From the NCBI RefSeq assembly GCF_900105065.1, contig NZ_LT629749.1:2914001-2978000 (forward strand): 64,000 bases of DNA. The letters are read 5' to 3'. Source of the DNA: Friedmanniella luteola. Lineage in GTDB: Bacteria; Actinomycetota; Actinomycetes; Propionibacteriales; Propionibacteriaceae. The first letter of the stretch is position 1. Each line of letters opens with the position of its first letter. The notes beneath the pieces are model-generated. The model searched no databases. It was not told the DNA's origin and saw only the letters and a program-made list of their open reading frames with translations. Below, in pieces: positions 27,297-35,906 of the stretch. The position numbers were made by a program, and so were the translations under genes.

Positions 27297-27898
27297 CAGT
27301 GGGCTCCGCGGGCACGCTGGTCAGGCACCAGCGGCTGCCGGTCCCTGGAAAAATCCTCCCGGGCCAAGTCCATGCATCACACCCGCTGGTGAGGGGGATA
27401 TTCTCCTACAAATGAGGCCTGCTACGACCTATGTCCACCGAGCCTGCCCGCAAGTACAAGTCGACACGCTCCCGCGGCCCTCGCCCACCCAGAATCGGGC
27501 CCAAGTCCTGACTCCGACTCAGACTCAGATATCGCACGACAACTGATTCATGCTCGTCCCTGGGGACGTTCGAGCTCCGCTGTCGCTGGAGGCGGTCCGA
27601 CGCCGCCGAGTCGTCGTTGCCCCTCTGATACGGCCGGCGATCGGCCACCGTGGGCTCGGGCCGATCGAGTTGTGGATACGCTCACCGGCGAAGTCAACGC
27701 CGATCCTCCTCGGGGGGCGATCGAGAAACGGCGCGGCCAAAGCGGGGATCGACCCGCCTGGGTGTCGGGCCTACCCCAGCACGCAAGGTCCGAGCTACAC
27801 AACCGGCCTGACCCTGACTCAGCAACCGCCAAGACCACGCAACTGCGCCCCGCGTAGCCGGACGTGCAGTCCTTCATCAGAGTTCAGGCCTGCTCGAC
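27234..27898. repeat. Long direct repeat, copy A
   Basis: About 665 bp similar to 56015-56681 in the same orientation. Shared landmarks: the first 22 codons of a response regulator (minus strand), CAGCGGCTGCC, a 32-bp block at 27407-27438 with two mismatches, the GTCCCTGGGGACGTTCG block (27557-27573), and GCCGATCCTCCTCGG near 27700. Identity by eye is moderate, well above chance, with many indels. No ORF inside is convincingly conserved; a minus-strand frame with PPRRIG...FA.E.IH is shared. Confidence 0.85.
27407..27438 (-). promoter_or_regulatory. Conserved upstream block of the (partial) response regulator, copy A
   Basis: TACAAATGAGGCCTGCTACG (27407-27426) and the following ACCTATGTCCAC are conserved 110-140 bp upstream of the truncated regulator start and match 56190-56221 with two mismatches. 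Conservation well above the surrounding DNA suggests a promoter or operator rather than coding sequence. Confidence 0.5.
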
Positions 27899-28111
27899 AA
27901 CAAGCACGTCCCCTCCACGGCGGTCTCGTCGCTGGTCGAGTCCGGACCTTGGAGCTGCACCGGCCGATCGACGGACCTGGCTCGACGACCCGGCCGCGTT
28001 GGTCACGAGTTGACGGAAAGCAGCCGAGCCAACGTGCACCGGCGCGAGGGAAACCCCGAAAAAGGCCGATCCGGAGACCCTGGGCATTGCTGCCCCGGCG
28101 TCGGGCTCCGC
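27899..28111. other. Spacer between copy A of the long repeat and the MerR gene
   Basis: About 210 bp, GC-rich, no supported gene; the 3' flank of the MerR gene. Confidence 0.35.
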
Positions 28112-29014
28112 TCACGCCCGGCCGAGGTGACTGCTGATGAGGTCGGCGGCGTGGGAGAGGCTGCCCCTGAGGTGGTGCCCGGGCAGTGATTGTCGTGATC
28201 GGGCGCTGCGGAAGGCGGCGCCGGCGTAGAAGAGGACCGCTTCGGTGTCGCTGACCGCCTTCAGCGCTGCCACCGCGGCCGGGCGGTTCCTGGCCAGCTG
28301 TGAGGCGACGACCACACCGGCGGCGGACGACCTCTCCACTGCGAACCGGAGGGAGGCGGCGGGGGTCTGCGCGCCGAGGTTGCGGCAGTCGAAGCGGTGG
28401 TGCCGGAGCAGCACGGCGAAGGCCTCGAGTCCGATGGTGTGCTGGTCCTGGGGGCCGCCACTGAGCACGATGGGTCGGCCAGGGAGAGGCGGCGGCGCGT
28501 CCGGGGCACGTCGTGCGAGCCAGGCGAGGACGGCGGCCGTGGCCAGGTGCTCGTTCGCGACGTCGCAGTGACCGCGTGACCACTGCACCCCGACCTCGCG
28601 CATCGCGGGCAGCAGCACCTCTTCGAGGGTGGCTGCCAGGCCGTGCGCGCGGAGGCTGACGTCGAGCACGGCGCTAATCTCGTCACCGTCCAAGTGGTGG
28701 GTGCCCGCGAGCATCTGCCCGCACAGCTCAAGGGATGAGGGAGCCTGGGCGACGGCGGCAGCCGCGCCGACCGCCATCCCCGTCGAGCGCTGGTCCCGCA
28801 TCCGACGCAGGACCGCGACGTCATTGTCGGTGTAGCGGCGGTGGCCGCGCTCGTCGCGGGCGGTGGTGGACAAGCCGTGGCGACGTTCCCACGACCGGAT
28901 GGTCGGTGCTGGCAGGCCGAGCAGCAGGCCGACCTCGCCGATGCTGAGCGTGCGGCCGGTCGAAGCCGTCTCGCCGCTGGGGTCGTCCCTATGCAAGGGT
29001 GACTCGTTTTGCAT
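28112..29014 (-). CDS. MerR-type regulator with cobalamin-binding domain (CarH/LitR-like)
   Basis: 300 residues. N-terminal MerR winged helix (SIGEVGLLLGLPAPTIRSWE, GHRRYTDNDVAVLRRM). The helical cap has the Wx9EH motif (Trp145, Glu155-His156 in WSRGHCDVANEH), which in CarH packs against the adenosyl group. The Rossmann B12 domain has DxHxxG (Asp190-Gln-His192-Thr-Ile-Gly195), the cobalt-ligand histidine loop. All light-sensing residues known from CarH are therefore present, and a light-responsive repressor is predicted. Divergent from the ANTAR gene at 29142. A 10-bp inverted repeat overlaps its start codon and is probably its own operator. Confidence 0.92.
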   Translation of the reverse strand: MQNESPLHRDDPSGETASTGRTLSIGEVGLLLGLPAPTIRSWERRHGLSTTARDERGHRRYTDNDVAVLRRMRDQRSTGMAVGAAAAVAQAPSSLELCGQMLAGTHHLDGDEISAVLDVSLRAHGLAATLEEVLLPAMREVGVQWSRGHCDVANEHLATAAVLAWLARRAPDAPPPLPGRPIVLSGGPQDQHTIGLEAFAVLLRHHRFDCRNLGAQTPAASLRFAVERSSAAGVVVASQLARNRPAAVAALKAVSDTEAVLFYAGAAFRSARSRQSLPGHHLRGSLSHAADLISSHLGRA

Positions 29015-29018
29015 AGGG
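28987..29018. promoter_or_regulatory. Perfect inverted repeat over the MerR start codon (probable operator)
   Basis: Arms CCCTATGCAA (28987-28996) and TTGCATAGGG (29009-29018) are exact complements with a 12-nt spacer. The right arm contains the MerR start codon. AT-rich palindromes of this kind in divergent regions are typical MerR/CarH operators. Confidence 0.7.
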
Positions 29019-29141
29019 CGAGGCTAGGGCGTGAACGAAAGCTGGCATCGCCGGGTCTGCTGATCCCTGCGGGAGGCTCGGTGGGCGGCATCGCCTGGCG
29101 TGCCGCGCGAGGCGTCTCATCCGCGACAAGGAGCATGAGCC

Positions 29142-29561
29142 GTGCACACCAATCAAATCGAACTCATCAAGGACCGCCACAACGGCCCGCCCACTGATGC
29201 TGCTCATCTCTCACTCGTGGGGACGAGCCTGACGGATGTCGCAGTGGCCCCAGAGGTGGCAGAGCTCAGCCAGGAGATCGAGGCGCTGCGTCGCCGGTTG
29301 GCCAACCTGCCGGCCATCGAGCAGGCCAAGGGTGTCCTGATCGGGTTCTACGCCGTCGACGCGGACGCAGCCTTCGCACTCCTCGTGCGCTGGTCACAGC
29401 ACACCAACATCAAGCTGCACCGGCTCGCCTCCGACCTCATCACCGCAGCCAACGACACCTCGGGACACCCGCACGCACAACTTCGCATCTTCATCGACCA
29501 ACTGCCCAATTCGACGGCCAGGCTGTCGCCGATACCAGACTTCGGGACGACGTCGCGGTGA
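29142..29561 (+). CDS. ANTAR-domain protein
   Basis: 139 residues from GTG 29142, with AAGGAG 8 nt upstream. The N-terminal 45 residues are a short helical lead. The ANTAR helices are EVAELSQEIEALRRRLANLP, AIEQAKGVLIGFYAVDADAA and FALLVRWSQHTNIKLHRLAS; the EQAKGVLIG motif is diagnostic. No GAF or receiver domain is fused. Transcribed away from the B12-dependent MerR gene, from the same intergenic region, so light or cobalamin control is possible though not shown. Confidence 0.9.
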   Translation: MHTNQIELIKDRHNGPPTDAAHLSLVGTSLTDVAVAPEVAELSQEIEALRRRLANLPAIEQAKGVLIGFYAVDADAAFALLVRWSQHTNIKLHRLASDLITAANDTSGHPHAQLRIFIDQLPNSTARLSPIPDFGTTSR

Positions 29562-29969
29562 CGACGAGCACCAAAGAGTCCCAGCACCACCACTTCGTCA
29601 TCGGGTCACCGCGCGCACCCGTCGGCCCTGCAGCCCCATTGAAGCGCTGCCAATCAAATCGCGTGCCACCGATCGAGGCAAACGAGACCGCCCTGGGTAA
29701 GGGATCACACAGGTACAGCGCTGAACCGCTGCACCTGGTTGGTTCAGTTAAGCAGTCAGCTGGGCCACACCGCCTCCCCAAGCAGTCCGGGCAGAATTGA
29801 GCGAAGTACCGACTGAGGTCCGGCCAGAGACGGGAATGTCATCCGTGGCAAGCCGCGACGACATTGCAGACAATTACAGGTTCGCGTGCGCCCGCATCAG
29901 TGTCGGCTTGCGTGCGTGCCGCACAACTGGTGGACATACGAAGTTGATGACGCCTCGTCGCTTTCGCTG
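29562..29969. other. Intergenic region with one lone repeat unit
   Basis: No supported gene. A single diverged unit of the 28/29-bp repeat (GCGTGCGTGCCGCACAACTG) lies at 29908-29934. Confidence 0.5.
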
Positions 29970-30411
29970 ATCCGACCGGGACCAGCCGCTGACGCTCGAG
30001 CAGCACGCAGACGACCTACACCGCGTCATCGAAGCGCTCGGGGAGGCCCAGTCGACCCGAGCCGCTGCGGCCGACTCGCTCGACCGCCCGGCGCCCGACC
30101 CGGCCGCCTTCGGCCTGAGCGCCAAGGACGACGGTGACCGCACCAACCCGCTGATGCGCAACATGCCCGCCTGCAACGCCTACGTGCCCGACTACACCGC
30201 GCTCGCCGCCCTCGGGAAGCGTCTGCACGTGGCAGTCGGTGCGGACTCCGGCCAGGAGGTCGCCGCGCGCGGCGGACACGGCCTGGCCCAGCGTCTGGGC
30301 CGCGACGTAGACGTCTTCCCCAGCCACCACGCCGGCTTCGCCAGCGCCGACGGCGACTTCCCCGGCCAGCCAGAGGCGTTCGCGGCCAAGCTCCGCGAGG
30401 TGCTGGCCTGA
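29970..30411 (+). pseudogene. Alpha/beta hydrolase remnant with internal deletion
   Basis: The open frame between the stop at 29968 and 30411 has no good start. DQPLTLEQHADDLHRVIEAL is the conserved segment just before the nucleophile elbow of actinobacterial alpha/beta hydrolases; it is followed directly by a late segment (NMPACNAYVPDYTALAALGK, VAVGADSGQEVAARGGHGLA, DVFPSHHAGF) that includes the C-terminal histidine region. The GxSxG nucleophile elbow and cap are missing, so an in-frame internal deletion joined the two halves. It cannot be catalytic. Confidence 0.8.
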
Positions 30412-30417
30412 AACCGA

Positions 30418-30604
30418 CGGGTCACTGCGTCCCTCACGATGATCGGCTACTGCGTCCGTCCCGCACAACAGCCGGCCACTGCATCCGTCCCGCACAACAG
30501 CCGGCCACTGCATCCGTCCCGCACAACAGCCGGCCACTGCGTCCGTCCCGCACAACAGCCGGCCACTGCGTCCGTCCCGCACCACGGTCCACTACCGCGT
30601 GCGC
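30418..30604. repeat. Repeat array 13, 29-bp variant (about 6-7 units)
   Basis: Tandem units GCGTCCGTCCCGCACAACAG at 29-bp period with GCCGGCCACT between, and two units reading GCATCCGTC. This is the rightmost array in the window; its core has lost the GAGGGTCG part present on the left. Confidence 0.95.
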
Positions 30605-30667
30605 CCTTCACCAGGGTGGTACGAGGGCGGGATGTTGTCTGCCGGCGGTCTCTGGAATGATCAGCGA

Positions 30668-30853
30668 ATGGCAGATCCCGTTCCCGCTGGGAGTGACGTC
30701 TCCTCCGGCACCTATAAGTGCACCAGCTGTGGCTACAAGCTTTCGGTTGCCTCGACCAAGCACCTTCCACCGTGCCCGAGCTGCAGCAACGGCCACTGGG
30801 AGGCGCTCAGTGGTGGCGATTCCAAGGATGACCCCTACCCCAAGCGCAAGTAG
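30668..30853 (+). CDS. Small zinc-ribbon protein, 61 residues
   Basis: ATG 30668 (MADPVPAGSDVSSGTYKCTS). Two CxxC pairs, CTSCGY and CPSCSN, 18 residues apart form a rubredoxin/zinc-ribbon knuckle, with KHLPPCPSC typical of a short actinobacterial family (ends GGDSKDDPYPKRK). Cytoplasmic, with no membrane segment. Function unknown; proteins of this type are usually expressed constitutively. Follows repeat array 13. Confidence 0.85.
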   Translation: MADPVPAGSDVSSGTYKCTSCGYKLSVASTKHLPPCPSCSNGHWEALSGGDSKDDPYPKRK

Positions 30854-31439
30854 CTGGGCGGTAGCCGGGCGTGCAACGTCGAACCGGTTCTCCCCTATTC
30901 TTCGGCACGCCATGCCACCCGTGCTTAATCCACCGCTTCTCTCTTAGGGCGGTCTAGCCAGCCCGCGGCCAGGCGGGACGCTGTCGCAGAGGCCCGTCGG
31001 CCAGGTAACAGCACCTCGAACAGCGCCTTCAAGCCACACTGCACAGCGGCACGCCGACCTCGTCGAGGCGATCACTGCACTCACGCCAGCGACAACCACA
31101 CCCAGTCCTCGCACGCTGAGTCGCCGGCCTGCTATCCGCCGGCTCGAGGGCCGCCGGCTCCTGAAGAAGCACGCACCCAAGGACCGCTGCCGGACGACCA
31201 CCCAGCCTCAGCACTACGGTGGCGCATCATTGAGCGCCTACCCCGGCGAGCCCCAGCGACGGACCCATTGACCTCCCAGCCCGATCCGGACGAACAAGCC
31301 GCTGATGGCTCGCGGACCCGACACTACTGCGGCACCAAATGGGCCCCCGAACCTTCACTCCGTGAGCGGTGCTTAGCATTCGGAGTCGGCAGGCTGGCTG
31401 AGTAGGCGTGGGCAAACTGATGTCTCGACCTCCGCCTCC
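30854..31439. other. Gene-free stretch
   Basis: About 590 bp without a convincing ORF, repeat or RNA. It is the 3' flank of both neighbouring genes (convergent), so terminators may be present, but I could not define one. Confidence 0.4.
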
Positions 31440-32396
31440 CTAGTCAGCAGCCGGCGGCCTGGCGCGTTGAGGGCGGCTTCGGAGCGTCCACAACGTCCGC
31501 TGGGTGACCAGGGTGAGGACACCGGCGATCGTCATGCCGAAGAGGTTGATCCCGAGCTGGGAGGCGGCGCCGAGCAGGTGTCCTGGTGCGCCCAGCGCGA
31601 GAGAGAGGGCGATGTCGCCGGCAGCCGGGACCGTGGTGACGGAGATGAAGACACCAACGAGGGCGTTCGAGCGACCTGCGGTCTGGGAGAGCACCCCGGC
31701 GCAGCCAGCGAGGACGGCGACGACGGCGGACCACTTGTCGGGCCGCCAGATGAAGCCGGTCAGCGGCCGTGGTCCGGTGACGTCGGCCAGGTCGACCCAA
31801 CCGACGAGGCGAGCCAGCAGAGCCAGGACGACCGTGGCGGCGATGGCGTGAGCAAAACCCTTGAGCAGGAGGAGCGCAGCACCGCTGACCAGGCTTCGCC
31901 GCCGGCCCACGAGGCCGACCGCGAGGGCGGCGACGAGCCCGAACTCAGGGCCGACCACCATGGCCCCGACGACGAGGATGGCGGAGTCCGTGATGACGGC
32001 GACGGCAGCGATGGCGGTCGCGAGGGTGAGGAAGGCGTAGAACGACCACGAGCCACGGACCTCGCCGTAGGCGCTGTCGAGGACGGCGTCCCAGACGATG
32101 GCATCGTCCGGAGCACCGGGAGCAGCAGCTTCGGTCGCGCGAGCGTTCGCCGAGGGCGCTGACGCGACGTCGCTGAGAACCACGGACCCGTCGTCGTAGA
32201 CGCCCTCACCGCGCAGCCAACCGAGCACGTCGGACACGGCTTCTCGGGTCACCTCGCACTGGACGAGATCGCCGGCCGGCCTGACCCCGCCGCCGGGCAG
32301 GACGACCAGATTTGTCGTGCGAGCATCGCCCGCCAGCCGATCGGCCACTCGCCGTGTGCGGTCCGACGGCACGATCAGCCGGAGCGTCATCATCAC
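31440..32396 (-). CDS. DUF389 membrane protein
   Basis: 318 residues. N-terminal soluble part about residues 1-105 (TLRLIVPSDRTRRVADRLAG, GDLVQCEVTREAVSDVL). The DUF389 membrane core contains SWSFYAFLTLATAIAAVAVI, SAILVVGAMVVGPEFGLVAA and PAAGDIALSLALG with six or more helices. The PEFG and TTVPAAGD motifs are the conserved family signatures. Function of DUF389 is unresolved; members sit in the inner membrane. It shares the region and orientation with the broken APC permease upstream. Confidence 0.9.
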   Translation of the reverse strand: MMMTLRLIVPSDRTRRVADRLAGDARTTNLVVLPGGGVRPAGDLVQCEVTREAVSDVLGWLRGEGVYDDGSVVLSDVASAPSANARATEAAAPGAPDDAIVWDAVLDSAYGEVRGSWSFYAFLTLATAIAAVAVITDSAILVVGAMVVGPEFGLVAALAVGLVGRRRSLVSGAALLLLKGFAHAIAATVVLALLARLVGWVDLADVTGPRPLTGFIWRPDKWSAVVAVLAGCAGVLSQTAGRSNALVGVFISVTTVPAAGDIALSLALGAPGHLLGAASQLGINLFGMTIAGVLTLVTQRTLWTLRSRPQRARPPAAD

Positions 32397-32696
32397 GCCG
32401 TCACCCCGACAGACCGAACCCGGGCCCTCGGTCGCTCGTGGGCATCCTCAACCACACCCCCCGCAATCCCGCCACGACGTCGCCAGGACGAGGACGCCGA
32501 TGCCGACGCCGACGACCAGGAGCGACCCGCAGAAAGTACAGCTGCAGGCGCGGCGATCACGGAGACCGGGTGCGTCCTCGGAACACTGACCCTCGTCACC
32601 CGCAGCTGAACAGCACCGACCACCGTCGCGATGACCCCGGACGCGCACACGGTTCTCCGGCTGGTCAATCGACAACCCTTCTCGCCATGACGTGCA
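32397..32696. other. Spacer between DUF389 gene and permease pseudogene
   Basis: 300 bp, very GC- and CG-rich, no supported gene on either strand. Confidence 0.35.
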
Positions 32697-34666
32697 TCAG
32701 CCCGCGTGGACGTGCGGTCGGCGGGACCGGTCGGGCTCCGCCCGGCGGACCACCTCCCGGGTGACAGGGGCGACCTCTCCAACGCCGCCCAGGAGGAAGT
32801 GGAGGAGGTTGACCAGCGGATGACCTTCGGTCCACTCGAAGTAGATGTGGGGCCGATGGCCGGTGACGTCGCGGATGTGGAACAGGAGCGCGGCGAGAGC
32901 GTTCGGCACGGTCGAGCTCTGGATCGTGAGCACCCGGAACTGGCGATGCTTCACCTCTCCGTGGACTTCGAGGCTGGTGGCGAACTCTGAGGGATCGGCG
33001 ACCGTGATCTCGACGAAGACGAAGTCCTGCTCGTCGGTGAGGTCGTGATCCTGCATGATCTGCAGGCGCTTCTCGGCGTACTCCTTCGCGTCGCCCTCGT
33101 CCGGCTCGTTCGCGACGAGCCGGACCGTGCGGCGTGTGCAGTCACGGATGAACATTGCGCGGTGTGGTCGAGGTGGACGTCAGTCACCCGGAGCTCGAAG
33201 GCCCGCGAGAGCCGGGACCAGATCGAGATGGCCAGGATGCCGGCGATGAAGAAGGCGGAGATGGTGATGCCGTCGGGCTTCTCGTGCACGTTCTCAGCGA
33301 GGGCGTAGAGCAGGATCAGGGTCAGCACGGTGAAGCCGACGATGGATCGGCGCTGCCGGCGGCGGATGGCACTCACCGTCACTGCCACCGCACCCGACAC
33401 CATCATCGCGAGGATGCCGGTGGCGTAGGCGCCCGCCTGGGCGTTGACGTCAGCGTTGAACGCCACGGTGATGGCGATGCTGACCGCGGTGTAGACCAGG
33501 ACGACCGGGCGGACCGCCCGACCCCAGTCCGGAGCCATCCCGTACGAGGGCAGATACCGGGGGACGATGTTGATCAGGCCAGCCATCGCCGAGGCTCCAG
33601 CGAACCACAAGATGGCGACGCTGCTGATGTCGTAGACCGTGCCGAAGCCCTCGCCGAGCTTCTCATGCGCCAGGTAGGCCAGGGCCCGGCCACTGGCTTC
33701 GCCGCCCTCGGCGAACGCCTCGGCTGGGATGAGGACGGTGGTGATGAAACTGGTGGTGACCAGGTACACCGACATGATGAGCGCCGCGCCGGTCAAGAGC
33801 TTGCGGGTGTTCCCCACCCGGCTGGCCAGCACCTCCTCGGGACTGCGCCCTCTCGCGGCGACGAGCGGCATCATGCTGACCCCGGTCTCGAACCCCGACA
33901 GCCCCAGCACCAGCAGCGGGAACGCGAGCACGGCTGGTCCCACGATGTCGAAGAACCCGGTTCCCCGGGAGGTGAGTGCCTGCGTCCAGTCACCCAGCAG
34001 CTGCGGCGTGGCGACGATCTCGCCGATCCCGACGGCCACGACGACGGCGTTCAGGGCCAAGAAGACCGCCACGAGCGGGATGGCGACCACGACCGCCTCG
34101 TTGAAGCCGAGGAGGAACACGAACCCGAGCACCAGCAGCAGCGCGACGGTGATGAGCACGGCGTGCCCGTGCAGGAACCCAGGGAGGTAGGGGTTCTCCA
34201 GCATGTGCACAGTGGCGTCGGCTGAGGACAAGGTGATGGTGATGATCCAGGAGGTGGCGACGAAGCCGAGCAGGATCAGGACAAAGATCTTCCCGCGCCA
34301 GAACGGCAGCAGCTTCTCCAGCATCGCCACCGACCCCTGACCGTGCGGGCTCTCCTGCGCCACCCGCCGATACATCGGCAGCATCCCCAGCAGCGTCAGC
34401 GCCACGATCAGCAACGTCGCCAGCGGCTACAGCGCCCCCGCGGCCAGGGCGGCGATGCCCGGGAGGTAGGAGAGCGTCGAGAAGTAGTCGACACCGGTCA
34501 GGCACATCACCTTCCACCACGACTGCGGTTCGGTGTGCTCCTCACCCGCCTCCGGCCCGACCGGCTGGACCCGGTTCGCCAGCAGCCAGCGCCCCAGTCG
34601 ATTGGGTGATGGGGTCATCGCCGAGTGGTCGGGAAGGCCAGTGCTGTGATCGGTCGTCGTACTCAT
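32697..34666 (-). pseudogene. APC-superfamily permease with in-frame TAG and a frameshift
   Basis: Reads from ATG 34666: a soluble lead, then [20 protein letters not shown] and [11 protein letters not shown], directly followed by TAG (codon 80, bases 34427-34429) and then [20 protein letters not shown] in the same frame. The usual residue at this point is serine, so one C-to-A change made the stop. The membrane core continues to about 33160 (FEDETGVS-like [20 protein letters not shown]). At about 33145-33155 one base is missing, and the C-terminal soluble domain ([20 protein letters not shown] to HIYFEWTEGHPLVNLLHFLL) continues one frame over. Two lesions make this a pseudogene; substrate unknown. 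Confidence 0.88.
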
Positions 34667-35233
34667 CCGGGTCCTCCGCCCAGCCCTGCAGCGAACCCGA
34701 CTGGACCTCGCTCATCACCGCGCGTTCCAGAACCCGCGGTGGTCCGACATGAGTGGTCCGCTCGAAAAAGCTCACCTGGTGCTGGCACGACGGAAGACTC
34801 CTGGCTCACAAGGGCAACGGGCACAACGCTCAACGCTACGCCCGCCTATATACCCGTAGCCGGTCCCCAGCTCCTCGAAGAGCGTCAAGATTTCGTCAAG
34901 ATCACGGCTGCCGCCTGCGCTGGTGCCCACTGCTCGACGCCCGGACCAATCGCGAGGTCTCATGGCCGGGGGTCGTGCTCCGCCAGGACGGACGCCCAGA
35001 GCTGCCGGGTAGGTGCAGCCTGTTGTCAGCTTCGGGCGCTCCGGCACGTCGGCGCCGATGGAAAGGGGGGCAAAGAGAGCGGGCCGCAACGCACCGCCAG
35101 ATGGAGCCGCCTCCGAAACTCAGCGCAGTGTGGGCGGCCTCCTAGAGCGGTCTCAGTGTTGGCCTCAGCTGCTGACGTTCATGGAAATCCGTCAACATCC
35201 TTCGCGAGCCCTTCGATCCCTGAGAGGGCGCCG
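34667..35233. other. Gene-free stretch upstream of the permease
   Basis: About 570 bp with no supported gene; the AT-richer block CGCCTATATACCCGTAGC near 34845-34862 may be promoter sequence. Its right end merges into the recombinase remnant. Confidence 0.4.
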
Positions 35234-35528
35234 TGGGTGTGGGACCCCGTGGTGGCCGAGGCGAGTTAGCCGGGCTGACGCCGCGCCACCTACGGCATAC
35301 CGCCGCGTCGCTGGCGATCGGCTGGGGGCATCGGTCAAGCACGTGCAGCGGATGCTCGGTCAGAAGGGTGCGGCGATGACGTTGAACGTGTACGCGTCGA
35401 TGTTCGAGGACGACCTAGACGACGTCGCCGACCGGCTGGGCACGGCCTCGGCGTACCGCAGTACAGCCTCAGGGCGCCCTGCGAGCCCGGTCGCGGAGCC
35501 GTGTGTGGTGAGTCGCCCCGGCCGATGA
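35234..35528 (+). pseudogene. int: Tyrosine recombinase (phage integrase) C-terminal remnant, frameshifted twice
   Basis: Three consecutive pieces in successive frames reconstruct an integrase end: WVWDPVVAEA, then LTPRHLRHTAASLAIGW (the HxxR active-site box), then ASVKHVQRMLGQKGAAMTLN and YASMFEDDLDDVADRL (the LGH/H-W region and the nucleophile Tyr in NVYASMF). Each junction needs one lost base, near 35265-35275 and 35320-35325. The N-terminal DNA-binding domains are absent. It ends just before a tRNA-3'-like sequence, as integrase genes of actinomycete integrative elements do. Confidence 0.85.
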
Positions 35529-35549
35529 GTGGCCCGACTAGGCCTGACA

Positions 35550-35576
35550 GGTGGCGCCCTCAGCAGGGTTCGAACC
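35550..35576 (-). other. tRNA 3'-end-like sequence, probable attachment-site remnant
   Basis: On the minus strand, GGTTCGAACCCTGCTGAG followed by GGCGCCACC has the form of a T-loop, T-stem and acceptor arm ending in CCA. The 5' half of a tRNA is not present: upstream bases do not fold into an anticodon arm. Its position 22 bp past the integrase stop is where an att core lies in tRNA-targeting elements. It is inferred from sequence form only. Confidence 0.45.
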
Positions 35577-35906
35577 TTCAACACAGGTAAGGAGTATGAC
35601 CGGGACCGCTTCTCGTCGTCCGGCGACGCGGTGCAGAGTGCTGTCTGGCCTGGTCAGCGCTAGATCTGAGTTGGCTTCGGCTTTTGCTTGTTGGTACCGC
35701 TCAGGCCGGATGCGCAAGCTCGTGTGGCCTGCGTGCGGCCTGACGAGTCCTTGGCCGGCCCTCCCATTTTGTGCCGTTAACACCCCCCCTCTGAGGGCTG
35801 CCGTCAGTGCTTGCTTGTGCGCAGCATGGCTAGGGAAGGACCGCTTTCGGTCCACCATCCGGCCTGGCGTCGGCGCCCGGCCCCAACCCCCCGGGGGTGC
35901 TTTGAC
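35577..35906. other. Leader region of the FN3-like protein
   Basis: 330 bp without a supported gene; includes a C-run (CACCCCCCCTCT) near 35790. Confidence 0.35.

Noticed and set aside
1062-30604. CRISPR arrays
   Set aside because: Units are contiguous tandem copies with no unique spacers of constant length, and no cas genes are present.
33155-34225. Long plus-strand ORF opposite the permease
   Set aside because: Antisense shadow of a GC-rich membrane gene; composition is Asp/Arg/Gly-rich with no domain.
34427-34429. Stop-codon recoding (pyrrolysine or selenocysteine) in the permease
   Set aside because: No recoding signal seen, and a second inactivating frameshift is in the same gene.
35550-35640. 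Complete tRNA gene
   Set aside because: Only the T-arm and acceptor-like 3' side is present; no D-arm or anticodon arm folds upstream.
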